Of a DNA stretch of 64,000 nt, positions 18,673 to 28,327 are shown in pieces. Below the pieces are notes generated by a model that worked only from the letters and a program-made list of their open reading frames with translations, searched no databases and had not been told where the DNA came from. Position 1 is the first letter of the stretch, and each line of letters begins with the position of its first letter. Origin of the DNA: Gillisella vitis (lineage in GTDB: Bacteria > Pseudomonadota > Alphaproteobacteria > Rhizobiales > Rhizobiaceae). The position numbers and the translations under genes are program-made. Where the stretch lies: the NCBI RefSeq assembly GCF_001541345.2, contig NZ_LMVL02000001.1:992001-1056000 (forward strand), given 5' to 3'.

Positions 18673-18972
18673 ATGCGCACGACCAGACAGATCACCGTAG
18701 CGGCTTTTCCTCAAGCAGAGGGCGCAGTCATCGCAGCCCTTCGCGCCATTGTCTGGACAGTGAATTCTGTGCTGCGCACGCTCACCAATCGCCGTGCGGC
18801 TCTTAAGCTTGCGGATCTCGACGATTACCTTCTGCATGATGTCGGTTTGACCCGAGCTGAGCTGGAGGCCGAATTGTCGAAGTCCGGGCCACTTGGAGAT
18901 CCGTCTTCAAAGCTGGCAGGTCTCGCACGCGCCAGGATTCGCAAACAGGTGAGCACGCTTTCTATCGGCTGA
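18673..18972 (+). CDS. DUF1127 protein
   Basis: Small protein of 99 residues with the DUF1127 core LADLDDYLLHDVGLTRAELEAE at about 52-73. Family members in Agrobacterium influence phosphate, carbon and RNA metabolism (literature knowledge of short arginine-rich family members). This one is longer than the 45-50-residue class. The ATG at 18673 follows GAAAGGA; an upstream frame from 18583 has no ribosome site. A clear terminator follows at 19032. The divergent LysR gene may regulate it. Confidence 0.85.
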   Translation: MRTTRQITVAAFPQAEGAVIAALRAIVWTVNSVLRTLTNRRAALKLADLDDYLLHDVGLTRAELEAELSKSGPLGDPSSKLAGLARARIRKQVSTLSIG

Positions 18973-19031
18973 AAGATCCCCTTTCCACCCGCCATCCCCG
19001 CAGGGCGAAAAGCCAATCGGCCCTGCTTTTG

Positions 19032-19065
19032 CCCGGCAACAGGTCACTGTTGCCGGGTCTTTTTT
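19032..19065 (+). terminator. Rho-independent terminator of the DUF1127 gene
   Basis: A perfect 11-bp stem (CCCGGCAACAG with CTGTTGCCGGG), loop GTCA, and a TCTTTTTT tail. It ends the rightward unit 60 bases after the stop codon. Confidence 0.9.
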
Positions 19066-19092
19066 CGTGTGCTGGCCGGTGTTGGCCTGCCG

Positions 19093-19980
19093 TCAGTGCT
19101 TGGAATGAGTGGTGCCTTCGTCCGATTCGCCACGATCATCCTTGCCCGGCGCCGTCACATAGGTCTCGAAGATCTGTTCTACGCTTTTCTGATAGCTTTT
19201 CTGCACGTTCAGACCACTATCGAACATGGTGTTGACGATATCCATCATCGATTTTCTGGCCTCGGCTTCCGGGCTCGGCTTTGGTGCCTCGGCTTTCGGG
19301 GCCTGCCCCATTGAGCCGCTGACCATGTCCTGCCAGGCCTTGGTGAAAGGATTGTCCAGGAAAGGGTTCGTTTCGGTCTTAGGTGCGGCTTTCGCCGCGC
19401 TTATACCCATCATTTGCTGCCAGGCGGCAATAAAGGGATTGTCGAAGGGGCCGGGCGATGTCGGTGGAGCTTTCGGTGAAAATCCTGTTGCCTGAAGCCA
19501 TTCCTGGATCATTCCGGCCATCGGGTTATTAGCAAAGGGATTGCTGGCCTGCTGCATCTGTCCAAGGCTCTGCTTGAACAATCCGCCCATGATCGTATCG
19601 GCCATAGCCGGCAGCATACGTTTGAGAATGTCCTGGCCGATACCGGTGATCTGGGCCGCCTGGGCGGCGACAGCGCGCGACACCTCCTTGGAGCCGAACA
19701 ATTGTTGCAGCACCTGATTGCCGTCGGCAATGCCCTGAGGGGTAAAGGCTTTGCCCATATCCTCGAAATACTGGGCATAATTGCCGGACGATAAAGCCGC
19801 AAACAGGCTGGACAGATCATAAGGATTAGCGGCGGTGCGCTTGAACCCGGAGGAAAAGGCCGGCGTCAATGCGGCAAGCGCCTGCGCCACTTGTTCCTGA
19901 GCAAGCCCGAACTGCTTTGCCATGGCATCCATGGCCGCGCCATTCTGTGCTCTCAGTAACATATCGAACAGTGGCAACAT
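19093..19980 (-). CDS. DUF937 domain protein
   Basis: 295 residues, function unknown. About residues 1-150 match the DUF937 pattern (LPLFDMLLRAQNG, QFGLAQEQVAQALAAL, LQQLFGSKEVSRAVAAQAA, ILKRMLPAMADTIMGGLF), an Ala-rich helical repeat. The second half is low-complexity and repeats an NPF-(I/L/T)-AW(Q)QMM-like unit: FANNPMAGMIQEWL, FDNPFIAAWQQMM and LDNPFTKAWQDMV, each linked by Pro/Lys-rich spacers. The C-terminus is charged. No signal peptide is seen. It is followed on the same strand by nothing closely linked. Confidence 0.7.
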   Translation of the reverse strand: MLPLFDMLLRAQNGAAMDAMAKQFGLAQEQVAQALAALTPAFSSGFKRTAANPYDLSSLFAALSSGNYAQYFEDMGKAFTPQGIADGNQVLQQLFGSKEVSRAVAAQAAQITGIGQDILKRMLPAMADTIMGGLFKQSLGQMQQASNPFANNPMAGMIQEWLQATGFSPKAPPTSPGPFDNPFIAAWQQMMGISAAKAAPKTETNPFLDNPFTKAWQDMVSGSMGQAPKAEAPKPSPEAEARKSMMDIVNTMFDSGLNVQKSYQKSVEQIFETYVTAPGKDDRGESDEGTTHSKH

Positions 19981-20273
19981 GTGTATTTGCTCCCCGGCGC
20001 GCAGCCTTTTTATACGGTATTCATGCGGTGGCGGTCGTATGGACAGTCAGCCTGAGGCTTCAGAACGTTTTGCGCTCGATCACAACAGTTACTGCGCCTT
20101 ATCCGCCTGTTTCGCGGCATGATTGAGCTGTCGTCACCAGCCAGCTCTCATCAAACGATTCACAATAATCGATTCAAGGAGAAAACCATGCAAGAGCCAC
20201 TATAGCGGGAAACATCCGGCTGCAAATCGTTTTTTTTACGCACGCACAAGGCTTTGCCAGCGCGCTGCCTACA
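19981..20273. other. Intergenic stretch between the DUF937 gene and gshA
   Basis: No gene is supported. The only notable element is a strong ribosome site (AAGGAG) at about 20176 followed by a five-codon frame, ATG-CAA-GAG-CCA-CTA-TAG, at 20188-20205, which may be the remnant of a deleted gene. Confidence 0.4.
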
Positions 20274-21647
20274 TCAATATTGATAGGCGGAAAATACAGG
20301 TTCCACCTTGCCGTCCCACGGGCCATGATAGAGATCCAGCATGTCCTGTGCCAGCGAATGGCCTCGCTCCACGATACTATCCAGCGGTTGTAGGTAGATC
20401 GATTCGTCTTGGTCTTCCGCATTCAGCCGGGCGCGCGCCACAAGACCGGCCCTCGACAAGGCCAGCAAATCGCGTGACACATCCAAAACGGAGCGACCCT
20501 GTACGGTGGCATCGAAGCCGAGGGCCGGAACAGTGTCGCGAAGCTTGCTAACTGTTGCCACGTCCCAATCTGCCGTCAAATCGTCGGCCGCTGCCAGCGC
20601 GGTGTCGTCATAGAGCAGCCCGACCCAGAAAGCCGAAAGCGCCGTGATATGGCTTTGCGGGCCGCCATCGGCCAGCCGCATTTCCAGGAACCGTTTCAGG
20701 CGGACATCGGGAAACAGCGTTCCCAGATGATTGGTCCAGTCACCCATCGTCGGCTGCCAGGCGGCGATTTCGTCCTTCAAACCGCCCGCCATGAACTGGC
20801 GGAAGGTGATGTGGGTACGGTCGTGATAGCGGCCATCCCGCATGACGAAATACATCGGCACATCAAGCGCCCATTCGACATAATCGATAAACCCGAAATC
20901 CGGTTTGAATACGAAGGGCAGCAGGCCGGAGCGGCGATTGTCGGTATCGCGCCAGATGTCGCCGCGCCAGGACAGCAGGCCATTCGGCTTGCCTTCGGTA
21001 AAAGGCGAGGCGGCAAACAGCGCCATGGCGATGGATTGCAGCTTTGTGGAAACCCGCATCTTGGTGCGCATGTCGGCTTCAGACGAAAAATCGAGATTGA
21101 CCTGGATCGTAGAGCTTCGATACATCATGTCCAGACCCTTCGAGCCGACCTTCGGCATGTAGCGGGTCATGATGTCGTAGCGGGATTTCGGCATACGCGG
21201 CGTCTGCTCTAGGGTCCACAGCGGGCTGCCGCCCATGCCCAGAAAGCGGATCCCCATCGGCTCGGCGACTTCCCGCAGGATTTCGAGATGCTGGAGGGTT
21301 TCGCCCGCCGTTTCATGCAGGGTCTCCAGAGCCGCGCCTGACAGTTCGAACTGCCCGCCCGGCTCGATGGAAATCGCGCCCTGGCCACTGCCACCAGCCA
21401 GGCCAATGATGTTTCCGCCATCAATGATCGGTTCCCAGCCAAGCCGGGCCTGCATGCCCTTCAGCAGCGCAGAAATGCTGGCTTCGCCGAAATAGGGGAC
21501 GGGCGAGAGATCGGCGGTGAAGAACCCGAATTTTTCATGCTCCGTGCCGATGCGAAATGTTTCTTTCGGCTTGCACCCCTCGGCCATATAGGCGGCCATG
21601 TCCTCAAGCGAGGTCAGGGGCGTGTCATCGGTTGTATCGCGAGCCAT
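20274..21647 (-). CDS. gshA: Glutamate-cysteine ligase (plant/alphaproteobacterial type)
   Basis: ATP-dependent ligation of glutamate and cysteine, the first step of glutathione synthesis, in the cytoplasm. The 457-residue length and motifs fit the plant-like class: FRIGTEHEKFGF (metal and substrate site), GQGAISIEPGGQFELSGA, SSTIQVNLDF and SWRGDIWRDTD. The start at 21647 (MARDTTDD) is consistent with relatives. A rhizobial palindromic repeat lies in its upstream region (21684-21729). It appears monocistronic. Confidence 0.93.
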   Translation of the reverse strand: MARDTTDDTPLTSLEDMAAYMAEGCKPKETFRIGTEHEKFGFFTADLSPVPYFGEASISALLKGMQARLGWEPIIDGGNIIGLAGGSGQGAISIEPGGQFELSGAALETLHETAGETLQHLEILREVAEPMGIRFLGMGGSPLWTLEQTPRMPKSRYDIMTRYMPKVGSKGLDMMYRSSTIQVNLDFSSEADMRTKMRVSTKLQSIAMALFAASPFTEGKPNGLLSWRGDIWRDTDNRRSGLLPFVFKPDFGFIDYVEWALDVPMYFVMRDGRYHDRTHITFRQFMAGGLKDEIAAWQPTMGDWTNHLGTLFPDVRLKRFLEMRLADGGPQSHITALSAFWVGLLYDDTALAAADDLTADWDVATVSKLRDTVPALGFDATVQGRSVLDVSRDLLALSRAGLVARARLNAEDQDESIYLQPLDSIVERGHSLAQDMLDLYHGPWDGKVEPVFSAYQY

Positions 21648-21683
21648 GAAGCCGACCTTGTTCTGCTACAGGTTTTTATTTTC

Positions 21684-21729
21684 GCATCGGATGGGACCGA
21701 AAACCGGTTTCCACTTTTCGCTCCGATGC
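21684..21729. repeat. Rhizobial intergenic palindromic repeat (RIME-like)
   Basis: The arms GCATCGGA (21684-21691) and TCCGATGC (21722-21729) enclose GACCGAAAACCGGTTTCC and a CTTTTCG segment, a layout I recognise from dispersed intergenic palindromes of Rhizobiaceae. It lies between the divergently placed 5' region of gshA and the 3' end of rsmE. Confidence 0.65.
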
Positions 21730-21831
21730 GTTGCCGAGGGTTGATAGGGCTGAACCCGGCGGCTGCGCAAGCGAATTTTGCGATTTGAACGTTCAACAAT
21801 ATTGAACGAGATATGCCGGTTTGTTTCAAGT

Positions 21832-22569
21832 TCATTTCCAATCGCCGATGCTGGCTTGCACCACGGCCAGGGCAGCCACCGCGGCGGTATCGGCGCGCAG
21901 AATGCGCGGTCCCAGCGGAATGGCGGTGACAAAGCTGAGACTGCGCAGCAGGCTGCGTTCCTCATCGGAAAAGCCACCTTCCGGCCCAACCAGCAATGCC
22001 AGTTGCCGTTCCTCGATTGCCGCCAGCGCCGCCATGGGATTGTCGGTGGCGCTGTCCTCGTCACAGAAAATGATCCGATGGGCGGCAGGCCAGGTTTCCA
22101 GCAGGTCCTTGAGCTTGACCAGCGGTGCAACCTTTGGAACGGCCAGGATGCCGCATTGCTCGGCTGCCTCGATCACATTGGCCTGCAAGCGTTCAATGCT
22201 GCCGATCCTGCCCTGAACATGCTGGGTCATCACTGGCTGGAGCGCACCGGCGCCCATTTCCACCGCCTTCTGGACGAGATAGTCCATCCGCCCGACTTTA
22301 AGCGGTGCAAACAGAAATGTCAGTTCGCTCGGGCGAGGTTGCGGGCGGGTTTGGCTCTGCGGAATCAACGCGATGCGCTTGCGGGTGGGGAAGGCGAGGC
22401 TCGCCTTCCATTCACCATCGCGGCCATTGAAGACCAGCACTTCGGCACCTTCGGTGAGGCGCAGGACATTGGCCAGATAGTTATATTGTTCCGGTGTCGT
22501 CGCTACCGGGTTTGCGGCTTCCAGCCCAGCCTCGACATAGAGTCTCTGCATCTTGTAATTTGCCCGCAT
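21832..22569 (-). CDS. rsmE: 16S rRNA (uracil-1498-N3)-methyltransferase
   Basis: SPOUT-class RNA methyltransferase of 245 residues. The N-terminal PUA-like part ([23 protein letters not shown]) is followed by the knotted SAM-binding domain with [13 protein letters not shown] and [11 protein letters not shown], the diagnostic RsmE motifs. Two starts are possible, [10 protein letters not shown] at 22569 or MQRL six codons later; the former follows AAGGC. In many rhizobia rsmE lies next to gshA, which is also the case here. Confidence 0.92.
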   Translation of the reverse strand: MRANYKMQRLYVEAGLEAANPVATTPEQYNYLANVLRLTEGAEVLVFNGRDGEWKASLAFPTRKRIALIPQSQTRPQPRPSELTFLFAPLKVGRMDYLVQKAVEMGAGALQPVMTQHVQGRIGSIERLQANVIEAAEQCGILAVPKVAPLVKLKDLLETWPAAHRIIFCDEDSATDNPMAALAAIEERQLALLVGPEGGFSDEERSLLRSLSFVTAIPLGPRILRADTAAVAALAVVQASIGDWK

Positions 22570-22588
22570 GCCTTATGACCGTCTCACG

Positions 22589-24091
22589 TTATCGAAAGAG
22601 CGCGAACATAACCCTGTAAATCAGCGCTGCAAGCCCTGCGGAGACCGGAAGTGTCACCAACCAGGCGCCCATGATGGTGAGGATGTGGGAGCGGCGGACC
22701 AGTCGGCGCCGGTTCACTTCATCGGCATTGGACGGTTTGGGAGCTTTACGCTGCCATTCCGCCGACTTCATCAGCATATATTCCAGCCGCCGTTTTGAAT
22801 GGCGGTTATACCATTCCCGGAAAAAGCCAAGGCCGAAGACCGCACCGATGGCGATATGGGTGGAGCTGACTGGCAGGCCCAGCTTGGAAGCGGCAATCAC
22901 TGTGATGGCGGAGGAAAGCGAGACGCAATAGGCCCGCATCGGGTTGAGCTTGGTGATCTTGGTGCCGACAAGGCGGATCAGCCTTGGGCCAAACAGCAGA
23001 AGTCCGGTTGAAATACCGAGCGCGCCTATGGTGACCACCCAAAGCGGTGCGGTCATCCGCGTGTGCAGATCATTCGACATGACCGTATGAACAATGGCTG
23101 CCAGCGGGCCGATGGCGTTGGAAACGTCGTTGGCGCCATGCGCGAAGGATAGCAGGGCTGCGGCACCGATCAGCGGCATCCGAAACAGTTTGCGCAAGGA
23201 TTGATTACGGTTTTCCAGCCCCAATGCCTGCTGGCGCACAATGGGCCTGGCCACAAGCCAGACAATGCAGCCGACCACCAGGCCGAACAGAACGGCTCGA
23301 TCTGAGATCATCGTAAAGCCCATGCCGCTGGTTTTCAGGCTGAGATAGCAACTGAAGCAACCCGCCATCAATCCGATTAGAATCGGCACCCACCGGCGCG
23401 CCTGGGCGATCTTGTCGGGGCGGTAAACGATCAGGTCGTAGATCAGAAACAGGATGGCCGCCGCGATCACCCCGCCCAGCACCGGCGAAATTACCCAGCC
23501 GAGCGTGATGGTGGCGATGGTCTGCCAATTGACGGCGGCGGTGCCCATGGCCGAGGCGGCGGCCCCCATGACGCTGCCGACGATTGAGTGGGTCGTGGAG
23601 ACAGGGGCATTGGCCCAGGTGGCGAGATTGATCCAGAGGGCTGCCGCCAGCAGAGCAGCCATCATGATCCAGATAAAGGTTTGCGGATTGCCAACCAGGG
23701 ATGGCGCCAGGATACCAGAGGAAATCGTATCGGTGACTTCGCTTCCGGCAATCATTGCCCCGGCAATTTCGAAAAATGCCGCCATCACCAGAGCGCCGGT
23801 CATCGTCATGGCCCGGGCGCCCACCGCCGCCCCGACATTGTTGGTCACATCATTGGCGCCGATATTCAGCGCCATGTAGCCAGCAAGTGCGGCTGCGGCG
23901 ATAATGATGGCGGAGCCCGGCCGGTCTGCAGCAAAACCAAGCGCGGAAACCGCAGCAAAGATCAGGAAGATCAACGCCATGCCATAGGGAGCCGCGCCAC
24001 GCGCCACGTGCTGGGCAGCGCGTTCGAGCAGGGTTAGCCGGTCAAGATCCTTGTCCAGCATTGGTCGGGCGTATTTGGGGGGCTTGCTCAT
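22589..24091 (-). CDS. Inorganic phosphate transporter, Pit family
   Basis: Proton-coupled phosphate (metal-phosphate) symporter of about 500 residues with 10-12 membrane segments. The duplicated Pit signatures are present: NIGANDVTNNVGAAVGARA near the N-terminus and HGANDVSNAIGPLAAI in the second half, plus the SSTHIAIGAVFGLGF and STTHSIVGSVMGAA segments. The ATG at 24091 (MSKPPKYARP) is chosen; a GTG at 24127 would add 12 residues. The usual PhoU-like Pit accessory gene (DUF47) is not adjacent here. Confidence 0.92.
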   Translation of the reverse strand: MSKPPKYARPMLDKDLDRLTLLERAAQHVARGAAPYGMALIFLIFAAVSALGFAADRPGSAIIIAAAALAGYMALNIGANDVTNNVGAAVGARAMTMTGALVMAAFFEIAGAMIAGSEVTDTISSGILAPSLVGNPQTFIWIMMAALLAAALWINLATWANAPVSTTHSIVGSVMGAAASAMGTAAVNWQTIATITLGWVISPVLGGVIAAAILFLIYDLIVYRPDKIAQARRWVPILIGLMAGCFSCYLSLKTSGMGFTMISDRAVLFGLVVGCIVWLVARPIVRQQALGLENRNQSLRKLFRMPLIGAAALLSFAHGANDVSNAIGPLAAIVHTVMSNDLHTRMTAPLWVVTIGALGISTGLLLFGPRLIRLVGTKITKLNPMRAYCVSLSSAITVIAASKLGLPVSSTHIAIGAVFGLGFFREWYNRHSKRRLEYMLMKSAEWQRKAPKPSNADEVNRRRLVRRSHILTIMGAWLVTLPVSAGLAALIYRVMFALFR

Positions 24092-24438
24092 GCTTGACGT
24101 GCTGGTTCTATCATTGGAGCGGGCCACACGGCTAAAACCGATGTCGCGCCCATGGGAGGGGGGCGTGGGAGAGGCCCGTGAGGAAGAAAGACTGATATGC
24201 GGCGCACTTTGGTTATTTTGGCCGCATTGTGCTGTAGCGCATATTTGCCTGGGTCGGAATTGATTTAAAATGTCTCAGAGAAAAAGGCGAACCCGGATTC
24301 CCTGACAGCCTCTTCAATAACAGGCACTCGCCAGCAACTCTCTCTTCTCTATCGACAAGAGCGCGAAATGGCTATGACACCCGATTAGGAAGATAATAGC
24401 CTGTCACCATGACCGTAAGACGTCGTCTTATCGGCAAA
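24092..24438. other. Intergenic stretch between the Pit transporter and the Nudix gene
   Basis: I see no gene, tRNA or strong hairpin here. Short frames on both strands have no ribosome site. It should hold the promoter of the leftward Pit transporter gene. Confidence 0.4.
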
Positions 24439-24927
24439 TCAGCCCGCTTTTGCGGCATTGCGCTGACGTGAGAGGGAAAGAAGATGAAAAAGTCGTTTTA
24501 ATTGTGGTTCCTGCACCCGGCTCGCCGCAACGTCGCAGCCCACCCATTCCAATATGCGGGTGCCTTTTTCCGGATAATCGTCAACAAACTCGCGCACTTC
24601 CAGCAGGTAGACCTTCACCTCGCACGGAATTTTCAGCCCGTCCGGCATGCCTTTCATATAATGATAAGAACCGAAACTGGTTTTAGCGATCTTTCCCTTG
24701 ACGCCTGCCTCCTCATAAGCCTCACGCTGGGCCACGAGATGCGACTTTTTCGAGCCCATGGGCCAGCCCTTGGGAATGACCCAGCGCCCGGTGTCGCGGC
24801 TGGTAATCAGCAGCACTTCCAGAAGACCCGCTTCGGTTTCTCGATAGCAAAGCGCGGCAAATTGCTGCTTGGGCGGGCGCCGAAACATCAATTCCAAATC
24901 CGACACGATGCGCTGTAAAATTGCCAA
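24439..24927 (-). CDS. Nudix hydrolase
   Basis: 162-residue hydrolase of a nucleoside-diphosphate-X type substrate. The Nudix helix is visible at 54-76: G54-x5-K60-x7-REAYEEAGV (68-76). The catalytic REUxEExGU half is intact; the first Glu of the consensus is Lys60, which I recall as a subfamily feature of diphosphoinositol-polyphosphate-like Nudix proteins with GWP-type loops. The substrate is not readable. It is a stand-alone gene on the minus strand. Confidence 0.88.
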   Translation of the reverse strand: MAILQRIVSDLELMFRRPPKQQFAALCYRETEAGLLEVLLITSRDTGRWVIPKGWPMGSKKSHLVAQREAYEEAGVKGKIAKTSFGSYHYMKGMPDGLKIPCEVKVYLLEVREFVDDYPEKGTRILEWVGCDVAASRVQEPQLKRLFHLLSLSRQRNAAKAG

Positions 24928-25363
24928 TGCGTAAATCCGTATTTTTGATTATTGTAATATAACTGATTCCCGCAAAGGTTGGTAGTTGTTTCGCTTCATG
25001 GGAAAAAAGCTTCACGGTGACGTGAATCAAGTCTTTCATAATACAACTCATGAATGCCTTCATGCAATTGACATGAGGAACTGTCTGTTATGCGCCCATC
25101 GCAAGGCAGCGTTCTGATCCTATAGCCATGGCCGAAAATCAAAGTGATTCGAGAAGACCCCTTCAGTGCCGGGAATCGCAACTATTTTCATGTTTGTGAA
25201 AATTTGTTCCCGATAGGCTTATCTATTGAATCAGATCGATCTGTTTGCTCAATTACGCCGAAAATCATTCCTAAATATGGCCTGATTTGCCTTTTTGCCC
25301 AAGGTCGCTTCTTTTGCGATGCATCTGGGGTCCGTAAGGTCTGCCGTTCTGAGAGAGAAGACG
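24928..25363. other. Intergenic region upstream of the Nudix gene and the helical protein gene
   Basis: This 436-base divergent region is AT-rich and carries no supported gene. It contains a small dyad TTCACG-GTGA-CGTGAA at 25011-25026. Promoters of both flanking genes must lie here, but no convincing -35/-10 pair was identified. Confidence 0.4.
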
Positions 25364-26770
25364 ATGGCAAAGAAAGCTGCTGCGAAATTCGATCGGGCCG
25401 GACTGGCATCGCTTGGCGCGGAAAAACTGGCGGAGATTCTGCTGGACGAGGCCAGCGCCAATAAAGCCTTGAAACTGCGCTTGCAAGCAGCGCTTGCCGG
25501 GGCAGCGGGATCGACCAAGGTGCTCGCCCGGATCGACAAGCGCCTGGATCAGATTGAACGCTCTGCCTCCGGCATTACCGCCAACCGCGCACGCGAATTA
25601 TCGACCGAGTTGGGTGGCATGATGCGGACCATTGGTGGAGAGCTTGGTGATGATCCGGTTGCCGCAGCCGAGCGGATGGTGCGGATGATGTCCGTGATGC
25701 TGGGGATGACCCATCGCTTATACGACCGCAGCGCCAAGCTGGAAAAACTGTCGGAAGAAATTATTGCTGCGGCTGTTTCGATGATTGGGGCTTTGCCGGA
25801 GGCTGGTCAGGTAACGCTGGTCCCGGCCCTGGAAAAGGTCCGGGATGCTGACAAGCACCGCGAGCTGGGCGATGTCTTTTCACAAGTGATGGCAGTGCTT
25901 GGCACAGCCGCCGCCGATACCTGGAAGCAATTGCTGGAAGGGGCGCTCAAGAACAGCCGTTCGCCACACCACATCCTGCAACTTCTCCAGGATCTCGCCG
26001 TGAAGCGGCAGGATTTCGATGAGGTGATCCGGTTGGAACAGGTTAAGCCTGAACTTTATCAGGATAGCCTTGTCCTCGCGCATCTGCTGTTTGACGCCCA
26101 GCGTTTCGAGCAGGCGCTCGAGTGGGTGCGCAGAAAGCCAAAGGGTATGCGTGTCATCCGCATCGGCGGTATGACTGCAGCGGCTGGCCCGGACTATGGC
26201 GTGCAGGAGCGTAAACTACTGGAAGCCGATATTCTCGAGCGCCTCAAACGGCGAGGGGATGCCCAGGCTTTACGCTGGCAGGAGTTTTGCGAGACATTCG
26301 AGCCTGACGTGCTGCGAACCTATATTGCCAAATTGGATGATTTTGCCGAATTCGAGGAGATGGACAAGGCGTTGGATCTGGTGATGAATAGCAAGGATGT
26401 CTATAAATCCCTGTGGTTTCTGATCGGTTGGCCAAAACTGGATCTTGCCGCACAGCTGGTGATCGATCACGCCCAGGACTGGGATGGTCGCCAATATGAA
26501 CTGCTCTCCAGCGCAGCGGAGAAGCTCTCGGAAGAGCAGCCGGAGGCGGCAACGGTGCTCTACCGGGTGCTGGTCAATGACATTCTCAAGCGCAGTTTGT
26601 CGCAAGCCTATCACCATGCTACGGCCTATCTTGTGGCACTGGCCGATCTGGTGCCGCGTGTTTCGGCCATGAACGGCCAATCCGATCATGTCAGGTTCAT
26701 GCAGAGCCTGAGACTAAAGCACGCCAAGAAATATTCGTTCTGGACGCTGCTGCCTGAGGACCTCCGCTGA
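25364..26770 (+). CDS. Uncharacterised helical protein (probable DUF6880)
   Basis: 468 residues from the ATG at 25364 (MAKKAAAKFDRAGL), preceded by a weak GAGAGAAG. The sequence is almost entirely helical, Leu/Ala/Glu-rich, and resembles tetratricopeptide-like hairpins in the middle (QLLQDLAVKRQDFDEVIRLEQ, LAHLLFDAQRFEQALEWV). The C-terminal part with LYRVLVNDILKRSLSQAYHH and HVRFMQSLRLKHAKKYSFW matches my memory of the alphaproteobacterial DUF6880 family. No catalytic motif, signal peptide or membrane segment is seen. Function unknown; the downstream glc operon is probably separate. Confidence 0.65.
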   Translation: MAKKAAAKFDRAGLASLGAEKLAEILLDEASANKALKLRLQAALAGAAGSTKVLARIDKRLDQIERSASGITANRARELSTELGGMMRTIGGELGDDPVAAAERMVRMMSVMLGMTHRLYDRSAKLEKLSEEIIAAAVSMIGALPEAGQVTLVPALEKVRDADKHRELGDVFSQVMAVLGTAAADTWKQLLEGALKNSRSPHHILQLLQDLAVKRQDFDEVIRLEQVKPELYQDSLVLAHLLFDAQRFEQALEWVRRKPKGMRVIRIGGMTAAAGPDYGVQERKLLEADILERLKRRGDAQALRWQEFCETFEPDVLRTYIAKLDDFAEFEEMDKALDLVMNSKDVYKSLWFLIGWPKLDLAAQLVIDHAQDWDGRQYELLSSAAEKLSEEQPEAATVLYRVLVNDILKRSLSQAYHHATAYLVALADLVPRVSAMNGQSDHVRFMQSLRLKHAKKYSFWTLLPEDLR

Positions 26771-26893
26771 TAAAGTCGTGAGGTGGCAGCAAAAAGCAGA
26801 TGGAGAGGATGGCCATCTCCGCACGGTTTTCATTTGAGGAATTGGCCGACGCAGATAAGGTGCTGCATCTGAGCGGCGCTTCGGGAGGACTGG

Positions 26894-28327
26894 ATGGCCG
26901 ATACCATTGAATTTCTAAAGCCCGATGCTGGCATTCTTGATCGGCGTGATCGGATCGTCGCCGAGTTGTCGGCAATCCTGCCTAGGGAACGGTTGATCCA
27001 TAAGCCAAGAGAGCTTGTCCCTTTCGAGACCGACGGGTTTCTGGCCTATCGCCTCCAGCCGCTCTGTGTCGCCCTGCCTGAAACCACGGCGCAGGTGGCG
27101 GCCGTGATGCAATATTGCCATCGCCATAAGCTTCCGGTCGTGCCGCGCGGCGCGGGAACCTCGCTTTCCGGCGGCGCGATCCCGCAGGAAGATGCTGTTG
27201 TGATCGGCTTGTCGGCCATGACCCGGATTCTCGATATTGATTTCATGAACCGCACCGCCATTGTTCAGGCTGGTGTGACCAATCTGGCGATCTCGGAAGC
27301 CGTTGGGCCGCAGGGATTTTTCTACGCGCCCGATCCCAGTTCGCAGCTGGCCTGCACGATTGGCGGCAATATTGGCATGAATTCCGGTGGCGCCCATTGT
27401 CTGAAATATGGCGTGACCACCAACAATCTTCTGGGCGTGAAGATGGTTCTGGTCGATGGCACGGTGATTGAGCTGGGCGGCAAGGCGCTCGATAGCAGCG
27501 GTTACGATCTGCTTGGCCTGATCTGTGGTTCGGAAGGTCAACTTGGTATCGTCACCGAGGCGACCGTGCGGCTGCTGGCCAAGCCGGAAGGTGCGCGTCC
27601 GGTCTTGTTCGGCTTCGACAGTGCCGAGGCCGCTGGCACCTGCGTTGCCGATATTATCGGGGCGGGCATCGTGCCGGTGGCGATGGAATTCATGGACAAA
27701 CCCGCCATCGAGATTTGCGAGGCTTTTGCCCACGCCGGTTATCCCATGGATGTCGAGGCGCTTTTGATTATCGAGGTCGAGGGATCGGACGCCGAGATGG
27801 AGGCGATGCTGGCCGATATCTGCGAAATCGCCCGCCGCCATGGGGTGAAAACCATCCGCGAAAGCCAGTCGGCGACGGAGGCCGCGCTGATCTGGAAAGG
27901 CCGCAAATCCGCCTTCGGGGCAACGGGCCGGATTGCCGATTATATCTGCATGGATGGCACGGTGCCGCTCAGCCAATTGGCCTATGTTTTGAAAAAGACC
28001 TCGGAAATCATTGATCGTTACGGACTTCGGGTTGCCAATGTTTTTCATGCCGGCGATGGCAATATGCATCCTCTGATCCTCTACAACATCAACGACCCCG
28101 AAGATGCGGCCAAGGCGGAGGCGGCAGGCAATGAAATCCTCAAGCTCTGCGTCGATGCCGGTGGCTGCCTGACCGGTGAGCATGGTGTCGGCATCGAAAA
28201 GCGTGACCTGATGCGCCACCAGTTTTCCAAGGCGGATCTTGCCCAGCAAATGGCGGTCCGGGCCGCTTTCGATCCCGATTGGCTGCTTAACCCCAGCAAG
28301 GTCTTTCCGCTGGAGGGCCGGGCGTGA
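26894..28327 (+). CDS. glcD: Glycolate oxidase FAD-binding subunit GlcD
   Basis: FAD-linked (VAO-type) flavoprotein oxidising glycolate to glyoxylate as part of the membrane-associated GlcDEF complex. 477 residues; the FAD pyrophosphate loop PRGAGTSLSGGAI and GNIGMNSGGAHCLKYG are visible, and the C-terminal oxidase segment has NVFHAGDGNMHP and GEHGVGIEKR. The ATG at 26894 follows CGGGAGGA. Its TGA overlaps the GTG start of glcE. Confidence 0.95.
   Translation: MADTIEFLKPDAGILDRRDRIVAELSAILPRERLIHKPRELVPFETDGFLAYRLQPLCVALPETTAQVAAVMQYCHRHKLPVVPRGAGTSLSGGAIPQEDAVVIGLSAMTRILDIDFMNRTAIVQAGVTNLAISEAVGPQGFFYAPDPSSQLACTIGGNIGMNSGGAHCLKYGVTTNNLLGVKMVLVDGTVIELGGKALDSSGYDLLGLICGSEGQLGIVTEATVRLLAKPEGARPVLFGFDSAEAAGTCVADIIGAGIVPVAMEFMDKPAIEICEAFAHAGYPMDVEALLIIEVEGSDAEMEAMLADICEIARRHGVKTIRESQSATEAALIWKGRKSAFGATGRIADYICMDGTVPLSQLAYVLKKTSEIIDRYGLRVANVFHAGDGNMHPLILYNINDPEDAAKAEAAGNEILKLCVDAGGCLTGEHGVGIEKRDLMRHQFSKADLAQQMAVRAAFDPDWLLNPSKVFPLEGRA

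Noticed and set aside
20123..20551. A 142-residue plus-strand frame over the 3' end of gshA
   Set aside because: Arg/Pro-rich composition typical of shadow frames and overlaps gshA.
25011..25026. Dyad TTCACG-GTGA-CGTGAA as a transcription factor site
   Set aside because: Short and single; no further copy or positional support, so noted only in the intergenic entry.
26915..28249. A 444-residue antisense frame opposite glcD
   Set aside because: Shadow of a strongly conserved gene; no family match or start signal.
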